Positions 34,417-43,309 are shown, counted from the first letter of the stretch. The stretch: 50,417 nucleotides of DNA from Thiohalocapsa sp. (GCA_021736785.1 JAIPFF010000041.1:1-50417), one strand, 5' to 3'. Translations and numbers: made by a program. The notes: generated from the letters alone by a model not told the origin.

Positions 34417-35826
34417 ATGAAAACACTGACCACCCCATTTCACCGGCTGCGTCGGTCCTGCACCGCTGCCGCCCTCGCGACCTGCTCGACCCTGGCGATC
34501 GGGATGCTCCCTGCCACCGTCAGCGCCGATGAGACCTGCGTCTCGCCCTATTCGCCGAAGATCACGGGCCAGGAGCAGTTCGTGCACGTCTGGACCCTCG
34601 GCGTAAAGGGCCTGGGCGACGAGCAGGACAAGCTCGTAACCATCGATACCGATCCGAAATCGGAGACCTTCGGCCAGGTCATCCACAGCCTCTCCGTGGG
34701 CGGGCGCAACGAGGCCCATCACTCGGGCTACAGCGACGACCGCCGGTATCTTTGGGCCGGCACCCTGGACACCAACAAGATCTTCATCTTCGACGTCCAT
34801 ACCGATCCGAGTAAGCCGAAGCTGCATAAGGTCATCGACGACTTCGTCGCGGCCACCGGCGGCGTGGTCGGGCCCCACAGCTTCTTCGCCCTGCCCGGTC
34901 GCATGATGATCAGCGCCCTGTCCAACAACAAGGACCACGGCGGCCGCACGGCGATGGTGGAATACACCAACGACGGCGAATTCGTGGAAACCTACTGGAT
35001 GCCCACGGACGACGACCTGCGGGGTGCCGAGAAGACCGGCAACTACGCCGACGGCTACGGCTATGACGTGCGCTTCCTGCCGGCCAAGAACATCATGGTG
35101 ACCAGTTCCTTCACCGGCTGGTCCAACTACATGATGGACTTCGGCCAGATGCTGAACGACCCCGAGGCCATGAAGCGCTTCGGCAACACCGCCATGGTGT
35201 GGGATCTGCACAAGCGCGAGCCGCTGAAGATCTTCGACATCCCCGGCGCCCCGCTGGAAATCCGTTGCACCTGGGGCAGCAACTACTGCTTCACCACCAC
35301 CGCTCTGACCTCCAAGATCTGGCTCATCTACGAGGACAAGAACGAAGGCTGGACGGCCCGCGAAGTGGGCACCATCGGCGACCCTTCCAAGGTGCCGCTG
35401 CCGGTGGCCTTCTCCATCAGCGCCGACGACAGCACCCTGTGGGTCAACACCTTCATGGACGGCACCACCCGTCGGTTCGACGTCTCCGACCCCTTCAACG
35501 CCAAGCTGATGAGCGAGCACAAGATCGGCTCCCAGGTGAACATGGTCTCCCAGAGCTGGGACGGCGAGCGGCTGTACTTCACCTCGTCGTTGCTGGGTAA
35601 CTGGGACAAGAAGGGCGAGGCCGACGAGCAGTTCCTGCGGATGTACAACTGGGACGGCGAGAACCTGGTCCTCGGGTTCGAGGTGGACTTCTACAAGGAG
35701 AAGCTGGGGCGTGCCCACCTCATGACCTTCAACTCCAACGAGCTCTTCAAAACCAATATCGCCGGGCAAGAGAAGCCGGAAGCGCAGTTGGATGACGCCG
35801 TGGCCCTCGCGGATCCGGCCGACTAA
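34417..35826 (+). CDS. mtoX: Periplasmic methanethiol oxidase (SBP56 family)
   Basis: A 469-residue member of the selenium-binding-protein-56 family with a long Sec-type signal peptide (about 37 residues, ending PATVSA before DETC). Bacterial SBP56 proteins with signal peptides are copper-dependent methanethiol oxidases that convert CH3SH, O2 and H2O to formaldehyde, H2S and H2O2. Family segments include GGRNEAHHSGYSDDRRYLW, GPHSFFALPGRMMISALSN and NTFMDGTTRRFDVSDP. Histidines that could bind copper (EAHHSG, GPHSF) are present. The ATG at 34417 follows a GGAGGAG site. Downstream SCO1/MauG genes, as seen with other mtoX genes, support the call and suggest metal insertion or cofactor maturation. 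Confidence 0.93.
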   Translation: MKTLTTPFHRLRRSCTAAALATCSTLAIGMLPATVSADETCVSPYSPKITGQEQFVHVWTLGVKGLGDEQDKLVTIDTDPKSETFGQVIHSLSVGGRNEAHHSGYSDDRRYLWAGTLDTNKIFIFDVHTDPSKPKLHKVIDDFVAATGGVVGPHSFFALPGRMMISALSNNKDHGGRTAMVEYTNDGEFVETYWMPTDDDLRGAEKTGNYADGYGYDVRFLPAKNIMVTSSFTGWSNYMMDFGQMLNDPEAMKRFGNTAMVWDLHKREPLKIFDIPGAPLEIRCTWGSNYCFTTTALTSKIWLIYEDKNEGWTAREVGTIGDPSKVPLPVAFSISADDSTLWVNTFMDGTTRRFDVSDPFNAKLMSEHKIGSQVNMVSQSWDGERLYFTSSLLGNWDKKGEADEQFLRMYNWDGENLVLGFEVDFYKEKLGRAHLMTFNSNELFKTNIAGQEKPEAQLDDAVALADPAD

Positions 35827-35857
35827 GGCCACGCCTAACGCTTTGGTCAGTGAGAGA

Positions 35858-35878
35858 GGGGCCTTGAGCTAAGGCCCC
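35858..35878 (+). other. Perfect 8-base hairpin after mtoX
   Basis: GGGGCCTT (35858-35865) and AAGGCCCC (35871-35878) pair perfectly around a 5-base loop, 32 bases after the mtoX stop. There is no T-run directly after it. It may stabilise the mtoX mRNA or act with the terminator that follows. Confidence 0.6.
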
Positions 35879-35887
35879 GGCAGCAAG

Positions 35888-35918
35888 ACCGCCCGGCCAC
35901 AGTGTGACCGGGCGGTTT
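35888..35918 (+). terminator. Intrinsic terminator between mtoX and the SCO1-MauG gene
   Basis: ACCGCCCGG (35888-35896) pairs perfectly with CCGGGCGGT (35908-35916), with further CACA/TGTG pairing in the loop and TTTCT after the stem. It probably ends most mtoX transcripts, so mtoX would be made in excess over its maturation genes. Confidence 0.7.
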
Positions 35919-35968
35919 CTACATAGTGCGCATGGCCGATGGTGGCGGCCGAGGAGTCCGATAGCCGG

Positions 35969-37924
35969 ATGTTCCCCTACAAACCCAGTTTCCCCCTTGC
36001 CCCCGTGCCGGCGCTCGTATTGGCCCTCGGCTGCGCGTTGGGCACCGCTCCCGCCGCCCTGGCGGAGAATGCCGCCGAGACCCCGGGGCCGGTGAAGGGC
36101 GCCATCGACCGGCCGCAAGTGTTGGCCCCCGGGTACACGGCCCTGAATTTCGATCCGCCGGACCCCGGCACCTACGGCCTGCCGCCAATTGCCGACGCAC
36201 CCGACGGCCCGGTGCTCGCGACCGATGGCTCAAACGCCCGTCTCCACGATCTCTTCGCGGGCAAGTACGTCGTGCTGAGCTTCATTTACAGCAGCTGCGA
36301 CGACGTCAACGGCTGTCCCCTGGCGACCTACGTCCTCTATCGCTTGTATCAGGCCATGCAGAAGGATCCCGAGCTGGCCTCGGACATGCGCCTGATCAGT
36401 CTCAGTTTCGACCCGCAGAACGACACCCCGGAGGTGATGCGCCTGTACGCCGAGAATTTCGCCGGCAAGGGCGCGGACTGGCGCTTCCTCACCACCGAAT
36501 CCAACGCGGTCCTGGACCCCATCCTCGCCGCTTACGACCAGGGCGTTAACCGGATCTACAACGAGGACGGCGAAAACACCGGGCAGATCTCCCACGTGCT
36601 TCGGGTGTTCCTGATCGATCCGCAGCGGCGCATACGCAACATCTACAGCGTGTCCTTCCTGCACCCCGATCTCGTGCTGGCGGACGTACGCACCCTGATG
36701 CAGGAGGCCGCGGCCGGCGGCTATCGGCCGGCAGCGCGCAAGGCGAAACCGCCCCTGCGGACCCGGGAGCTGCTGGCCCAGGCCAGCCATACCCCGCTGG
36801 GGCTGCCCGCCTTGGTGGTGCCCGAGGGGCAGGAGCTAACCGCGGCCAGGATCGACCTGGGGCGCAAGCTGTTCTTCGACCGGCGCCTGTCCGGCAACGA
36901 GACCCTGTCCTGCGCCATGTGCCACATCCCCGAGCAGGGCTTCAGCAACAACGCCATGTCCCGGGCGGTGGGCATGGGGGGCCAATCCCTGCGGCGCAAC
37001 GCCGCGAGCCTCTACAATGTGGCGTGGACGGACCCCCTGTTCGTGGACGGTCGCGAGCGCTATCTCCATACCCTCGCCTGGAGCGAGCTGCTGGATATCA
37101 GTCGCATGGGCAACGGCTCCGTCGGGGTCGTGCTGGACAAGCTGCGCGGCCTGCCTGATTACCGGGGCCTCTTCGAGGCGGCCTTCGACGGCCGCGGTGC
37201 GGACATGATGACCACCGGTATCGCCATGGCCAGCTATCTGCGCACCCTCGTGTCCGGCAATTCGCCCTTCGACCGCTGGCGCTTCGGCGGCGAGGAAGGG
37301 GCCGTGACGCCCGCCGCCGCCCGCGGGTTCGAGCTGTTCACCGGCCGCGCCGGCTGTGCCTCGTGTCATGTGGTGAAGGACGATCAGGCCTTGTTCACCG
37401 ACAATGCGCTGCACGATACGGGCGTCGGCTGGCAGCATTCCATGGGCAAGGAGCCCGACCGGCAAATCCTGGATTTGGGGGGCGGAATCCGTATCGAGGT
37501 GGATCGGGACGCCGTAGCGGACACGGCGGAGCGGTCCTACAACGATCTGGGACTGTACGAGGCCACCCAGGATCCGGCGGACCGCTGGAAATACCGCACC
37601 CTTGGCCTGCGCAACGTGGCCGTGACGGCGCCTTACATGCACAACGGCTCCCTGTCCACGCTGGAGGCGGTGGTGGACTTCTACGACCAGGGTGGATTCC
37701 GGCATCCCGAGCAGGACGAGCGTATCCGGCCTCTGGGCCTCTCCGATGGCGACAAGGCGGACCTGGCGGCCTTCCTGCGGGCCCTGACGGGCGACAACCT
37801 GGCCCTTTTCGAGGCGGATGCGGCGGCCGCGCCCGTGGGCGTGCCGACCGGTTCGGAAACCATGGGACCGGAAAGCACGGCACCGGAAGCCGAGATACAG
37901 GAACACACGAGACCGGAACCATGA
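35969..37924 (+). CDS. SCO1-MauG fusion protein, periplasmic
   Basis: A 651-residue exported protein. A signal peptide of about 33 residues ends ...APAALA. Residues 75-250 are a SCO1/SenC thioredoxin-fold domain (ATDGSNARLHDLFAGKYVVL) with Cys110 and Cys116 in SSCDDVNGCP. This CX5C spacing differs from the classical CX3C. The distal histidine is probably the one in QISHVLRVFLID. Residues 270-625 form a di-haem cytochrome c peroxidase/MauG domain with haem sites CAMCH at 315 and CASCH at 463. Copper delivery plus redox maturation of MtoX is the likely role. A GAGGAG site lies 12 bases before the chosen ATG; an upstream ATG at 35939 would add ten residues. Confidence 0.88.
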   Translation: MFPYKPSFPLAPVPALVLALGCALGTAPAALAENAAETPGPVKGAIDRPQVLAPGYTALNFDPPDPGTYGLPPIADAPDGPVLATDGSNARLHDLFAGKYVVLSFIYSSCDDVNGCPLATYVLYRLYQAMQKDPELASDMRLISLSFDPQNDTPEVMRLYAENFAGKGADWRFLTTESNAVLDPILAAYDQGVNRIYNEDGENTGQISHVLRVFLIDPQRRIRNIYSVSFLHPDLVLADVRTLMQEAAAGGYRPAARKAKPPLRTRELLAQASHTPLGLPALVVPEGQELTAARIDLGRKLFFDRRLSGNETLSCAMCHIPEQGFSNNAMSRAVGMGGQSLRRNAASLYNVAWTDPLFVDGRERYLHTLAWSELLDISRMGNGSVGVVLDKLRGLPDYRGLFEAAFDGRGADMMTTGIAMASYLRTLVSGNSPFDRWRFGGEEGAVTPAAARGFELFTGRAGCASCHVVKDDQALFTDNALHDTGVGWQHSMGKEPDRQILDLGGGIRIEVDRDAVADTAERSYNDLGLYEATQDPADRWKYRTLGLRNVAVTAPYMHNGSLSTLEAVVDFYDQGGFRHPEQDERIRPLGLSDGDKADLAAFLRALTGDNLALFEADAAAAPVGVPTGSETMGPESTAPEAEIQEHTRPEP

Positions 37925-39258
37925 GACATCGGGCTATTTGCGCCGGCCTCACCAAGGGCGCGATGAAAAGCGAGCTCGCCGGTGCGGCGATGCCGGCAGC
38001 CGTCCTGGCCGCAGCCCTACTGGCGGCACCGCCGGGATCCCATGCCGTGGTGGATGGCCCCGGCGACTACAAGGGCAACTACGACAGCCCGGACTACGTC
38101 ACCCGCTCCTACTCTCTGGAGGCGCGGGTGGGCCGCGAGACCGACCTGCTGGCGCGGGCGCAAAATCCTCCCCTGGGATTGCCGCCGTTGCCGGTGCCCG
38201 AGAGCAACCCGCTGACCCGCGAAAAGATCGAGCTCGGCCGCAAGTTGTTCTTCGACCGGCGGCTGTCGCTGAACGGCACCCAGTCCTGCGCCATGTGCCA
38301 TATCCCCGAGCAGGGTTTCACCAACAACGAGTTGGCCACGGCCGTGGGCCTGGAGGGACAGATCGTCGGGCGCAACGCGCCGACGCTTTACAACGTCGGC
38401 TACAAGACCCGCATGTTCCACGATGCCCGCGAGTCGACCCTGGAGCAGCAGGCATGGCAACCCATCGTCAATCCCGTGGAGATGGCCAACCCGTCCATCG
38501 GCTGGGTGATCGCCAAGTTGCGGGAGATGAAGGACTACGACGGCCTGTTCGAGGCCGCCTTCGGAGATCGGGGTGTCAGCATGACCTCGGTGGCCGACGC
38601 CCTGGCCAGTTACCAGCGTACCCTGCTGGTGGCGAATTCCCCCTTCGACAGATGGTACTACGGCGATGAAGCCGATGCCCTGGACGCCTCGGCGAAGCGG
38701 GGTTTCGCGCTGTTTACCGGCCGCGGCAACTGCAGCAGCTGCCACCTCATCGGCGACGACCACGCCCTCTTCACCGATGACGGGTTACACAATAGCGGTA
38801 CCGGGTACGAACGGGCCATGGGCGAGCCTCCGGGGCCCAAGCGTGTGGCCCTGGCTCCCGGCGTCTTCGGGGAAGTGGCCCCGGAGTCGGTGGCGGTGGT
38901 ATCGGGCGCCGTCGCCGGCAACGACCTCGGGCGTTACGAGGTGACGGGTGACGTGAACGACCGCTGGCACTACAAGACCCCCACGCTGCGCAACGTCGCC
39001 CTGACCGCACCCTACATGCATGACGGGTCGATGCTCACACTCGAAGAGGTGGTGGCCTTCTACAACCGGGGCGGCGTGACCAACCCGTTGCTGGACCCGC
39101 GTATCCGTCCCCTCGGCCTCGATGCCGGGGACCAGGCCGATCTCGTGGCATTCCTCCAGTCCCTGACGGGCGACTACCGCGCCCTGGTGCTGGACGCGTT
39201 CGTGGCGCCGGTCGGAGACGTGGGCAGCCGCTACGACGACGACAACACAGCGCCCTGA
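37921..39258 (+). CDS. Second MauG/cytochrome c peroxidase-like di-haem protein
   Basis: A 445-residue exported di-haem protein whose ATG overlaps the preceding stop as ATGA. The N-terminus (first 42 residues, ending GSHA) is a signal peptide with an unusually long polar front. Haem c motifs are CAMCH at residue 123 and CSSCH at 271. Segments such as LGRKLFFDRRLSLNGTQSC and APYMHDGSMLTLEEVVAFY match the MauG/CcpA family. It is clearly similar to the C-terminal part of the preceding SCO1-MauG protein, so the two arose by duplication. Expected role: oxidative maturation of MtoX or removal of the H2O2 that MtoX produces. Confidence 0.9.
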   Translation: MRHRAICAGLTKGAMKSELAGAAMPAAVLAAALLAAPPGSHAVVDGPGDYKGNYDSPDYVTRSYSLEARVGRETDLLARAQNPPLGLPPLPVPESNPLTREKIELGRKLFFDRRLSLNGTQSCAMCHIPEQGFTNNELATAVGLEGQIVGRNAPTLYNVGYKTRMFHDARESTLEQQAWQPIVNPVEMANPSIGWVIAKLREMKDYDGLFEAAFGDRGVSMTSVADALASYQRTLLVANSPFDRWYYGDEADALDASAKRGFALFTGRGNCSSCHLIGDDHALFTDDGLHNSGTGYERAMGEPPGPKRVALAPGVFGEVAPESVAVVSGAVAGNDLGRYEVTGDVNDRWHYKTPTLRNVALTAPYMHDGSMLTLEEVVAFYNRGGVTNPLLDPRIRPLGLDAGDQADLVAFLQSLTGDYRALVLDAFVAPVGDVGSRYDDDNTAP

Positions 39259-39272
39259 AACAAGGAGTCGTC

Positions 39273-39806
39273 ATGACCCCGTTGAAGATCCTATTGACCG
39301 CCCTGCTCTGGGCGCAACTGTTGCTGCCGACTGTCCATGCCGCGACGGCCGAGCGCACCATGGACCCGGAATCCGGCCGTCCCCCGGCCGGCGACTTCGT
39401 CCTCGGCAGCACGACCGGGGAGACCTATCGCCTGGAAGACATGCGGGGACAGTGGGTGCTGGTGAGCTTCTGGGCCACCTGGTGCGCGCCCTGCCTCGAG
39501 GAGATGCCCACCCTGGAGCGCTTGTATCGGGACATGGCCGAAGAGGGGCTGGAGATCCTGGCGGTGCACGCGGGCCCCGGTGGCGACAAAGTGGGCGCGT
39601 TCCTGGAGCGGGTTCCCGTCAGCTTCCCCGTCCTGCTGGACGAAGACTTGTCCATCGGCGGCTGGGACGTCATGGCGCTGCCCACCGCCGTGCTCGTGGA
39701 TCCCGCCGGCCGCCGGGTCTACCGGGCCGTGGGCGCGCGGGACTGGGACGTCCCCGCCATGAAGGCCTTTCTGCGCGACCTGATGGCCGCCCACGAGGCC
39801 GGATGA
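39273..39806 (+). CDS. TlpA/ResA-like periplasmic thioredoxin
   Basis: A 177-residue exported thioredoxin-fold protein. Signal peptide about 23 residues (ends TVHA). The active site is WCAPC with Cys71 and Cys74 in VSFWATWCAPCLEEMP; the cis-proline loop is VMALPTAVLVD. Such proteins reduce apocytochrome cysteines or SCO cysteines in the periplasm. In this operon it probably serves the two SCO domains and the two di-haem proteins. AAGGAG precedes the ATG; the stop overlaps a micro-ORF start as ATGA. Confidence 0.92.
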   Translation: MTPLKILLTALLWAQLLLPTVHAATAERTMDPESGRPPAGDFVLGSTTGETYRLEDMRGQWVLVSFWATWCAPCLEEMPTLERLYRDMAEEGLEILAVHAGPGGDKVGAFLERVPVSFPVLLDEDLSIGGWDVMALPTAVLVDPAGRRVYRAVGARDWDVPAMKAFLRDLMAAHEAG

Positions 39807-39937
39807 TCCCCGTTTGCGGGACGTGTTTCGGCCCACCCCGGCCCGCGCGGGAGTCCCGTCCATCGACCGGACTGTGCGCCCGGTGCGACGCACAGGTGAC
39901 AGCCGCCAGGCGACCGGGCCGCCCGCGCTCGCCGTAG
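39803..39937 (+). CDS. Candidate 44-residue double-CxxC micro-protein
   Basis: A 45-codon frame starts with ATG overlapping the tlpA-like stop (ATGA). Its product begins MIPVCGTCFGPPRP and later has LCARCDAQV: two CxxC pairs separated by about 17 residues, the layout of a small zinc ribbon. The C-terminus is basic (AARRPGRPRSP). No ribosome site of its own is evident, so expression would rely on coupling. It could be chance in GC-rich DNA, but the pair of CxxC motifs and the exact overlap argue for a real gene. Confidence 0.4.
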   Translation: MIPVCGTCFGPPRPARESRPSTGLCARCDAQVTAARRPGRPRSP

Positions 39938-40019
39938 GCGGGAGACCGGGCGCCTACGGCGAGTTGGAACAGCTCGTGCTTCGGTTTCTGCACGATAGCC
40001 ATTGGATCGAATCGGCCTC

Positions 40020-40616
40020 ATGCAACGCATCGATACGCGGCGGTTACGCCGCACTTGCTTCGCTTTGCTGCTGTGCGCGGCGGCGACGGCCGCGGCAGCA
40101 ACGCCGGCCCCCGTCGGCGGCGACTTCAGCCTGACCGGCCACGACGGCGAGCCCTGGTCCAGCGAGCAGGCGCGCGGCCAAGTGGTGGTTCTGGCATTCG
40201 GGTATACGTTCTGCCCGGACATCTGCCCCACCGCGCTTGCCACCGTGGCCGCGGCGATGACGGCGCTGGGCGAGGATGCCGAGCGCGTGCAGCCCGTCTT
40301 CGTGTCCCTTGATCCGCAGCGGGATACGCCGGAGCGCCTGCGCGGCTATGTGGAGTGGTTTCACCCGCGCATGATCGGACTCACCGGCACCGCCGATGAG
40401 TTGGAGCGTGTCGCCGATCGCTACCGCGCGCGTTACCGCTTCATCCGCGAGGCCGACGCCGACTACTACACCCTCGATCACAGCGCGAGCCTGTATGTGC
40501 TGGACCTGCAGGGGCGCCTGGCGCGCATGCTTCCGCACGGCTTGCCGCCGAGTGTCCTGGTCGGCGCGATCGAGCAGGTTCTGGACGACGCGGCGCCGGA
40601 AGAACCGCCGCGCTGA
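40020..40616 (+). CDS. SCO1/SenC family copper chaperone
   Basis: A 198-residue exported SCO protein. Signal peptide about 27 residues (ALLLCAAATAAAA). The copper site is Cys65 and Cys69 in FGYTFCPDICPTAL, with His154 in YTLDHSASLYVLD. It also has the family motif SLDPQRDTPERL. Unlike the fused SCO domain at 35969 it keeps the classical CX3C spacing. It is last in the mtoX-associated series and would deliver copper to MtoX or to an oxidase. The ATG at 40020 is preferred over the upstream TTG at 40002, which adds six residues before the signal peptide. Confidence 0.9.
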   Translation: MQRIDTRRLRRTCFALLLCAAATAAAATPAPVGGDFSLTGHDGEPWSSEQARGQVVVLAFGYTFCPDICPTALATVAAAMTALGEDAERVQPVFVSLDPQRDTPERLRGYVEWFHPRMIGLTGTADELERVADRYRARYRFIREADADYYTLDHSASLYVLDLQGRLARMLPHGLPPSVLVGAIEQVLDDAAPEEPPR

Positions 40617-40770
40617 GACCATCGCCTCGCAAATCACGCAAGCGTCGGGCAGTCGACGGGCAACTTGCCTGGACCCCGCCGCACCGGGCACGGGGCCGCC
40701 GGTCCGTCCGTCGCACACCTGCACCGTATACCCGAACCGCATACCAGCACCGCATCCGGAGGCAAACGCC

Positions 40771-41136
40771 ATGTCGAACGAAAAGACCTATAGCGACGAG
40801 GAGATCCGCCAGCGGCTCGCCGACGAGCTGCCCGGCTGGTACCTCGAAGACGGCTGGATACGGCGCAAGTACAAGACCGGCGGCTGGAAGGCGACGCTGA
40901 TGGTCGTCAATACCGTCGGGCACATCGCCGAGGCGGGCTGGCATCACCCGGACCTCGCCGTGTCCTATGCCTTTGTCATCGTGAAGCTCGCCACCCACTC
41001 GGCCAAAGGCATCACCGATAAAGACTTCGCGCTGGCGCGCGAGATCGAGCGGGTGGTCATGTGGCAACCGGAGCCCGGCAGCGCGCTGGAAGGCACGCCG
41101 GACGATCAGCGCTTCAAGTACATCAAATACGGTTGA
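40771..41136 (+). CDS. Pterin-4a-carbinolamine dehydratase family protein
   Basis: A 121-residue protein of the PCD/DCoH family. The motif VNTVGHIAEAGWHHPDLAVSYAFVIVKL contains the conserved catalytic histidines (E..WHHPD), and THSAKGITDKDFALA the usual C-terminal T-H...G.T..D. PCD dehydrates 4a-hydroxypterins. PCD-like proteins are also linked to molybdopterin and H4MPT genes. Its neighbours are folP and the formate dehydrogenase genes, so a pterin or molybdenum-cofactor role is likely. A GGAGG site lies about 8 bases before the ATG. Confidence 0.9.
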   Translation: MSNEKTYSDEEIRQRLADELPGWYLEDGWIRRKYKTGGWKATLMVVNTVGHIAEAGWHHPDLAVSYAFVIVKLATHSAKGITDKDFALAREIERVVMWQPEPGSALEGTPDDQRFKYIKYG

Positions 41137-41278
41137 GACGGCGACTCGGCGACTGCCCGAAGTGCCGCCTTCGCGGCGGCGTTGTCTGTCGTGCCCCGGG
41201 CGTCGAAGAGAGCGAGCTTGTGTCGCCCGAAGCGCAGCCCCACGGCGACGCTGTCGGCCCGAACCGAGCCCTACCCGT

Positions 41279-42235
41279 TCAGCCCGCCGGCCCAGTTGGA
41301 CCCGCCGGCCCCGCGATGGCCGCGGCGGTATCGGCGGCCTGGCGGTTGGCGGCCACATCATGCACCCGAAAGACGCGCACGCCGGCGGCGACGCCGAGGG
41401 CGGTCGTCGCGCAAGTGGCATGCACCAGCGCGGCCGGATCGCTCTCCGCGCAGATCGCGCCCATGAAGCGCTTGCGGCTGGTCCCGAGCACAAGCGGGTA
41501 ACCGAGATCGGCCAGGCGGCCGAGTCCGGCGAGCAGCGCCAGGTTATGGGCGCGGCGCTTACCGAAGCCGATGCCGGGGTCGAGCAGGATGCGCTCCGGG
41601 GCGACGCCGGCGGCCAGCGCCGCGCGGGTCCTGTCGGCGAGGAAGCCGCACACCTCGGCGACGACGTCGTCATAGCGCGGGTCGTCCTGCATGGTCGCCG
41701 GCTCACCGCGCCGGTGCATCAGCACGATAGGCGCCGCGCGCTCCGCCGCCAGGGCCAGCATGCCGGGTGCATCGCGCCCGGCGGATGTGTCGTTGATCCA
41801 GTCGGCGCCGGCATCGAGGGCGGCGCGGGCGACCTCGTCGGAGGTGCTGTCGATGCTGATGACCGCCCGGTGCCCGGGCCCGGTCTCCACCGAGCGGGCG
41901 ATCATATCGCGCACCGCGCGGATCACGCCGACAACACGCCGGCACTGCTCCGAGGCCGGCACGGGCGCGGCCCCCGGGCGGGTCGACTCGCCGCCGACGT
42001 CGATGATGTCCGCGCCCTCGCGCAGCATCTGCGAGGCACGCTGCACGGCGCGCTCGACGCCCGAATAACACCCGCCGTCGGAGAAGCTGTCCGGCGTGAC
42101 ATTGAGAATGCCCATGATCAGCGGGCGCGGGTCGCGCTCGAAGCCGGGCACAACCGCGGCCCGCACCCGTGCCGGCGCATCGCCGTCCGACGTGCGCATG
42201 CCGCCGAGCGCATCGCCGCGCGGCGGCGCCTTCAA
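41279..42235 (-). CDS. folP: Dihydropteroate synthase
   Basis: A 318-residue classical DHPS. Motifs: IMGILNVTPDSFSDGG, GADIIDVGGESTRPGA, and ILLDPGIGFGKRRAHNLALL with LVLGTSRKRFMG. It joins dihydropterin diphosphate to 4-aminobenzoate in folate synthesis, or to the MptG product in H4MPT synthesis. The genome has a second, divergent DHPS-like gene at 6211, so the two may divide folate and H4MPT duties. The N-terminal 35 residues and the GP-rich C-terminus are extensions. Its ATG overlaps the fdsD stop (ATGA), tying it to the formate dehydrogenase operon. Confidence 0.94.
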   Translation of the reverse strand: MKAPPRGDALGGMRTSDGDAPARVRAAVVPGFERDPRPLIMGILNVTPDSFSDGGCYSGVERAVQRASQMLREGADIIDVGGESTRPGAAPVPASEQCRRVVGVIRAVRDMIARSVETGPGHRAVISIDSTSDEVARAALDAGADWINDTSAGRDAPGMLALAAERAAPIVLMHRRGEPATMQDDPRYDDVVAEVCGFLADRTRAALAAGVAPERILLDPGIGFGKRRAHNLALLAGLGRLADLGYPLVLGTSRKRFMGAICAESDPAALVHATCATTALGVAAGVRVFRVHDVAANRQAADTAAAIAGPAGPTGPAG

Positions 42236-42453
42236 CCGAGCCGCTGCCCGTGCTCGCGCAGGGCCCGTTCCACCAGCGGGACAAGGGTCTCGTTGCCCGC
42301 GCTCGCCTGCTCCAGCAGGATGCGCCGCATGCGCGGATCCCAGAAGCGCGCGATGTGATCGGCGACACCGGCGCTGGCGGCCACGGGATCGGGCTCGCTG
42401 GCATAGAACGCCGCGATCTGGTTGGCCATTTCAATCAGCCGCTTGGGGTCCAT
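42232..42453 (-). CDS. fdsD: NAD-dependent formate dehydrogenase delta subunit
   Basis: A 73-residue FdsD-family protein: MDPKRLIEMANQIAAFYAS at the N-terminus, then VADHIARFWDPRMRRILLE, the family signature. The delta subunit belongs to soluble molybdenum FDH complexes and is needed for full activity. It overlaps the fdhD end by 23 bases and the folP start by four. Confidence 0.92.
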   Translation of the reverse strand: MDPKRLIEMANQIAAFYASEPDPVAASAGVADHIARFWDPRMRRILLEQASAGNETLVPLVERALREHGQRLG

Positions 42454-43309
42454 CGCTCGGGTCTCCTCCGCCCTCCGGCAGCACGCGCTGCGGATAGCTG
42501 TAAAGGGTGTATCGGTCGCCGCGCACGAAGGCCGCCAGCGTCACGCCGCTGCGCTCGGCGGCACGGATGGCCATCCCAGTCGGCGCGGAAATGGCCGCCA
42601 GCAGGCGGATACCCACCGTGGCCGATTTCTGCACCATCTCGAAGCTGGCGCGGCTGGTAATCAGCGCGAAGCCTTCGGCGAAGTCCGTTTGCCGGTGCAC
42701 CAAGGCACCGACCAGTTTATCCAGCGCGTTGTGGCGGCCGATGTCCTCGCGCACGCAGAGAATGCGCCCGTCGGCGTCCGACCAGGCCGCGGCATGCACG
42801 CCGCCGGTGGCGGCGTGAAAAGGCTGGCGTTGCTGCAATTCCTCGGCGGCTCGGCGCAGCGAGCCGGCACTGATCGGCGGCGCCCCGGCCACGCGCGGCA
42901 GCGCGCGCTCGACCTGCGCCAGATCCTCCAGGCCGCAGAGCCCGCAGCCCGTGCGCCCGGCGAGATTGCGCCGGCGCTCCTTCAGCGCCGCGAAGGCCGG
43001 GCCCGCCACGCGCAAGTGCAGCGTGATGCCCTGCTCGGAGCGGGCGGCCTCCAGGGCGTGCAGCTCGCGCGCATCGCCGAGCAGCCCCTCGGTCAGCAGG
43101 AAGCCGAGGGCGAAGTCTTCGACGTCCGCCGGCGTCGCCAGCATCACCGCATAGGGCAGGTGGTTGATGACCAGCGCCACCGGCATCTCTTCCGGGACGC
43201 TCTCGCCGAAGTGCTCGCTGCCGCTGCGATCGCCGCGCACGGCCGCGACGCGCACGACACCGGGGGGCAGCACGATGCGCGCCGGGGGAACGGGATCAGC
43301 CGGGCGCAC
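42431..43309 (-). CDS. fdhD: Formate dehydrogenase sulfurtransferase FdhD/FdsC
   Basis: A 292-residue FdhD-family protein that transfers sulfur from a cysteine desulfurase to the bis-MGD cofactor, activating FDH. The cysteine motif TGCGLCGLEDL is near residue 125, and CVREDIGRHNALDKLVGA and LITSRASFEMVQK are typical. I place the start at a GTG (43307-43309), which lies seven bases after a GGGGAG site and overlaps the fdsA end by 14 bases. The longer open frame enters fdsA and adds unrelated residues. Confidence 0.93.
   Translation of the reverse strand: MRPADPVPPARIVLPPGVVRVAAVRGDRSGSEHFGESVPEEMPVALVINHLPYAVMLATPADVEDFALGFLLTEGLLGDARELHALEAARSEQGITLHLRVAGPAFAALKERRRNLAGRTGCGLCGLEDLAQVERALPRVAGAPPISAGSLRRAAEELQQRQPFHAATGGVHAAAWSDADGRILCVREDIGRHNALDKLVGALVHRQTDFAEGFALITSRASFEMVQKSATVGIRLLAAISAPTGMAIRAAERSGVTLAAFVRGDRYTLYSYPQRVLPEGGGDPSDGPQAAD

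Noticed and set aside
41164-41180. GCCGCC/GGCGGC hairpin between PCD and folP
   Set aside because: Six-pair stem without a T-run in either direction; common by chance at this GC content.
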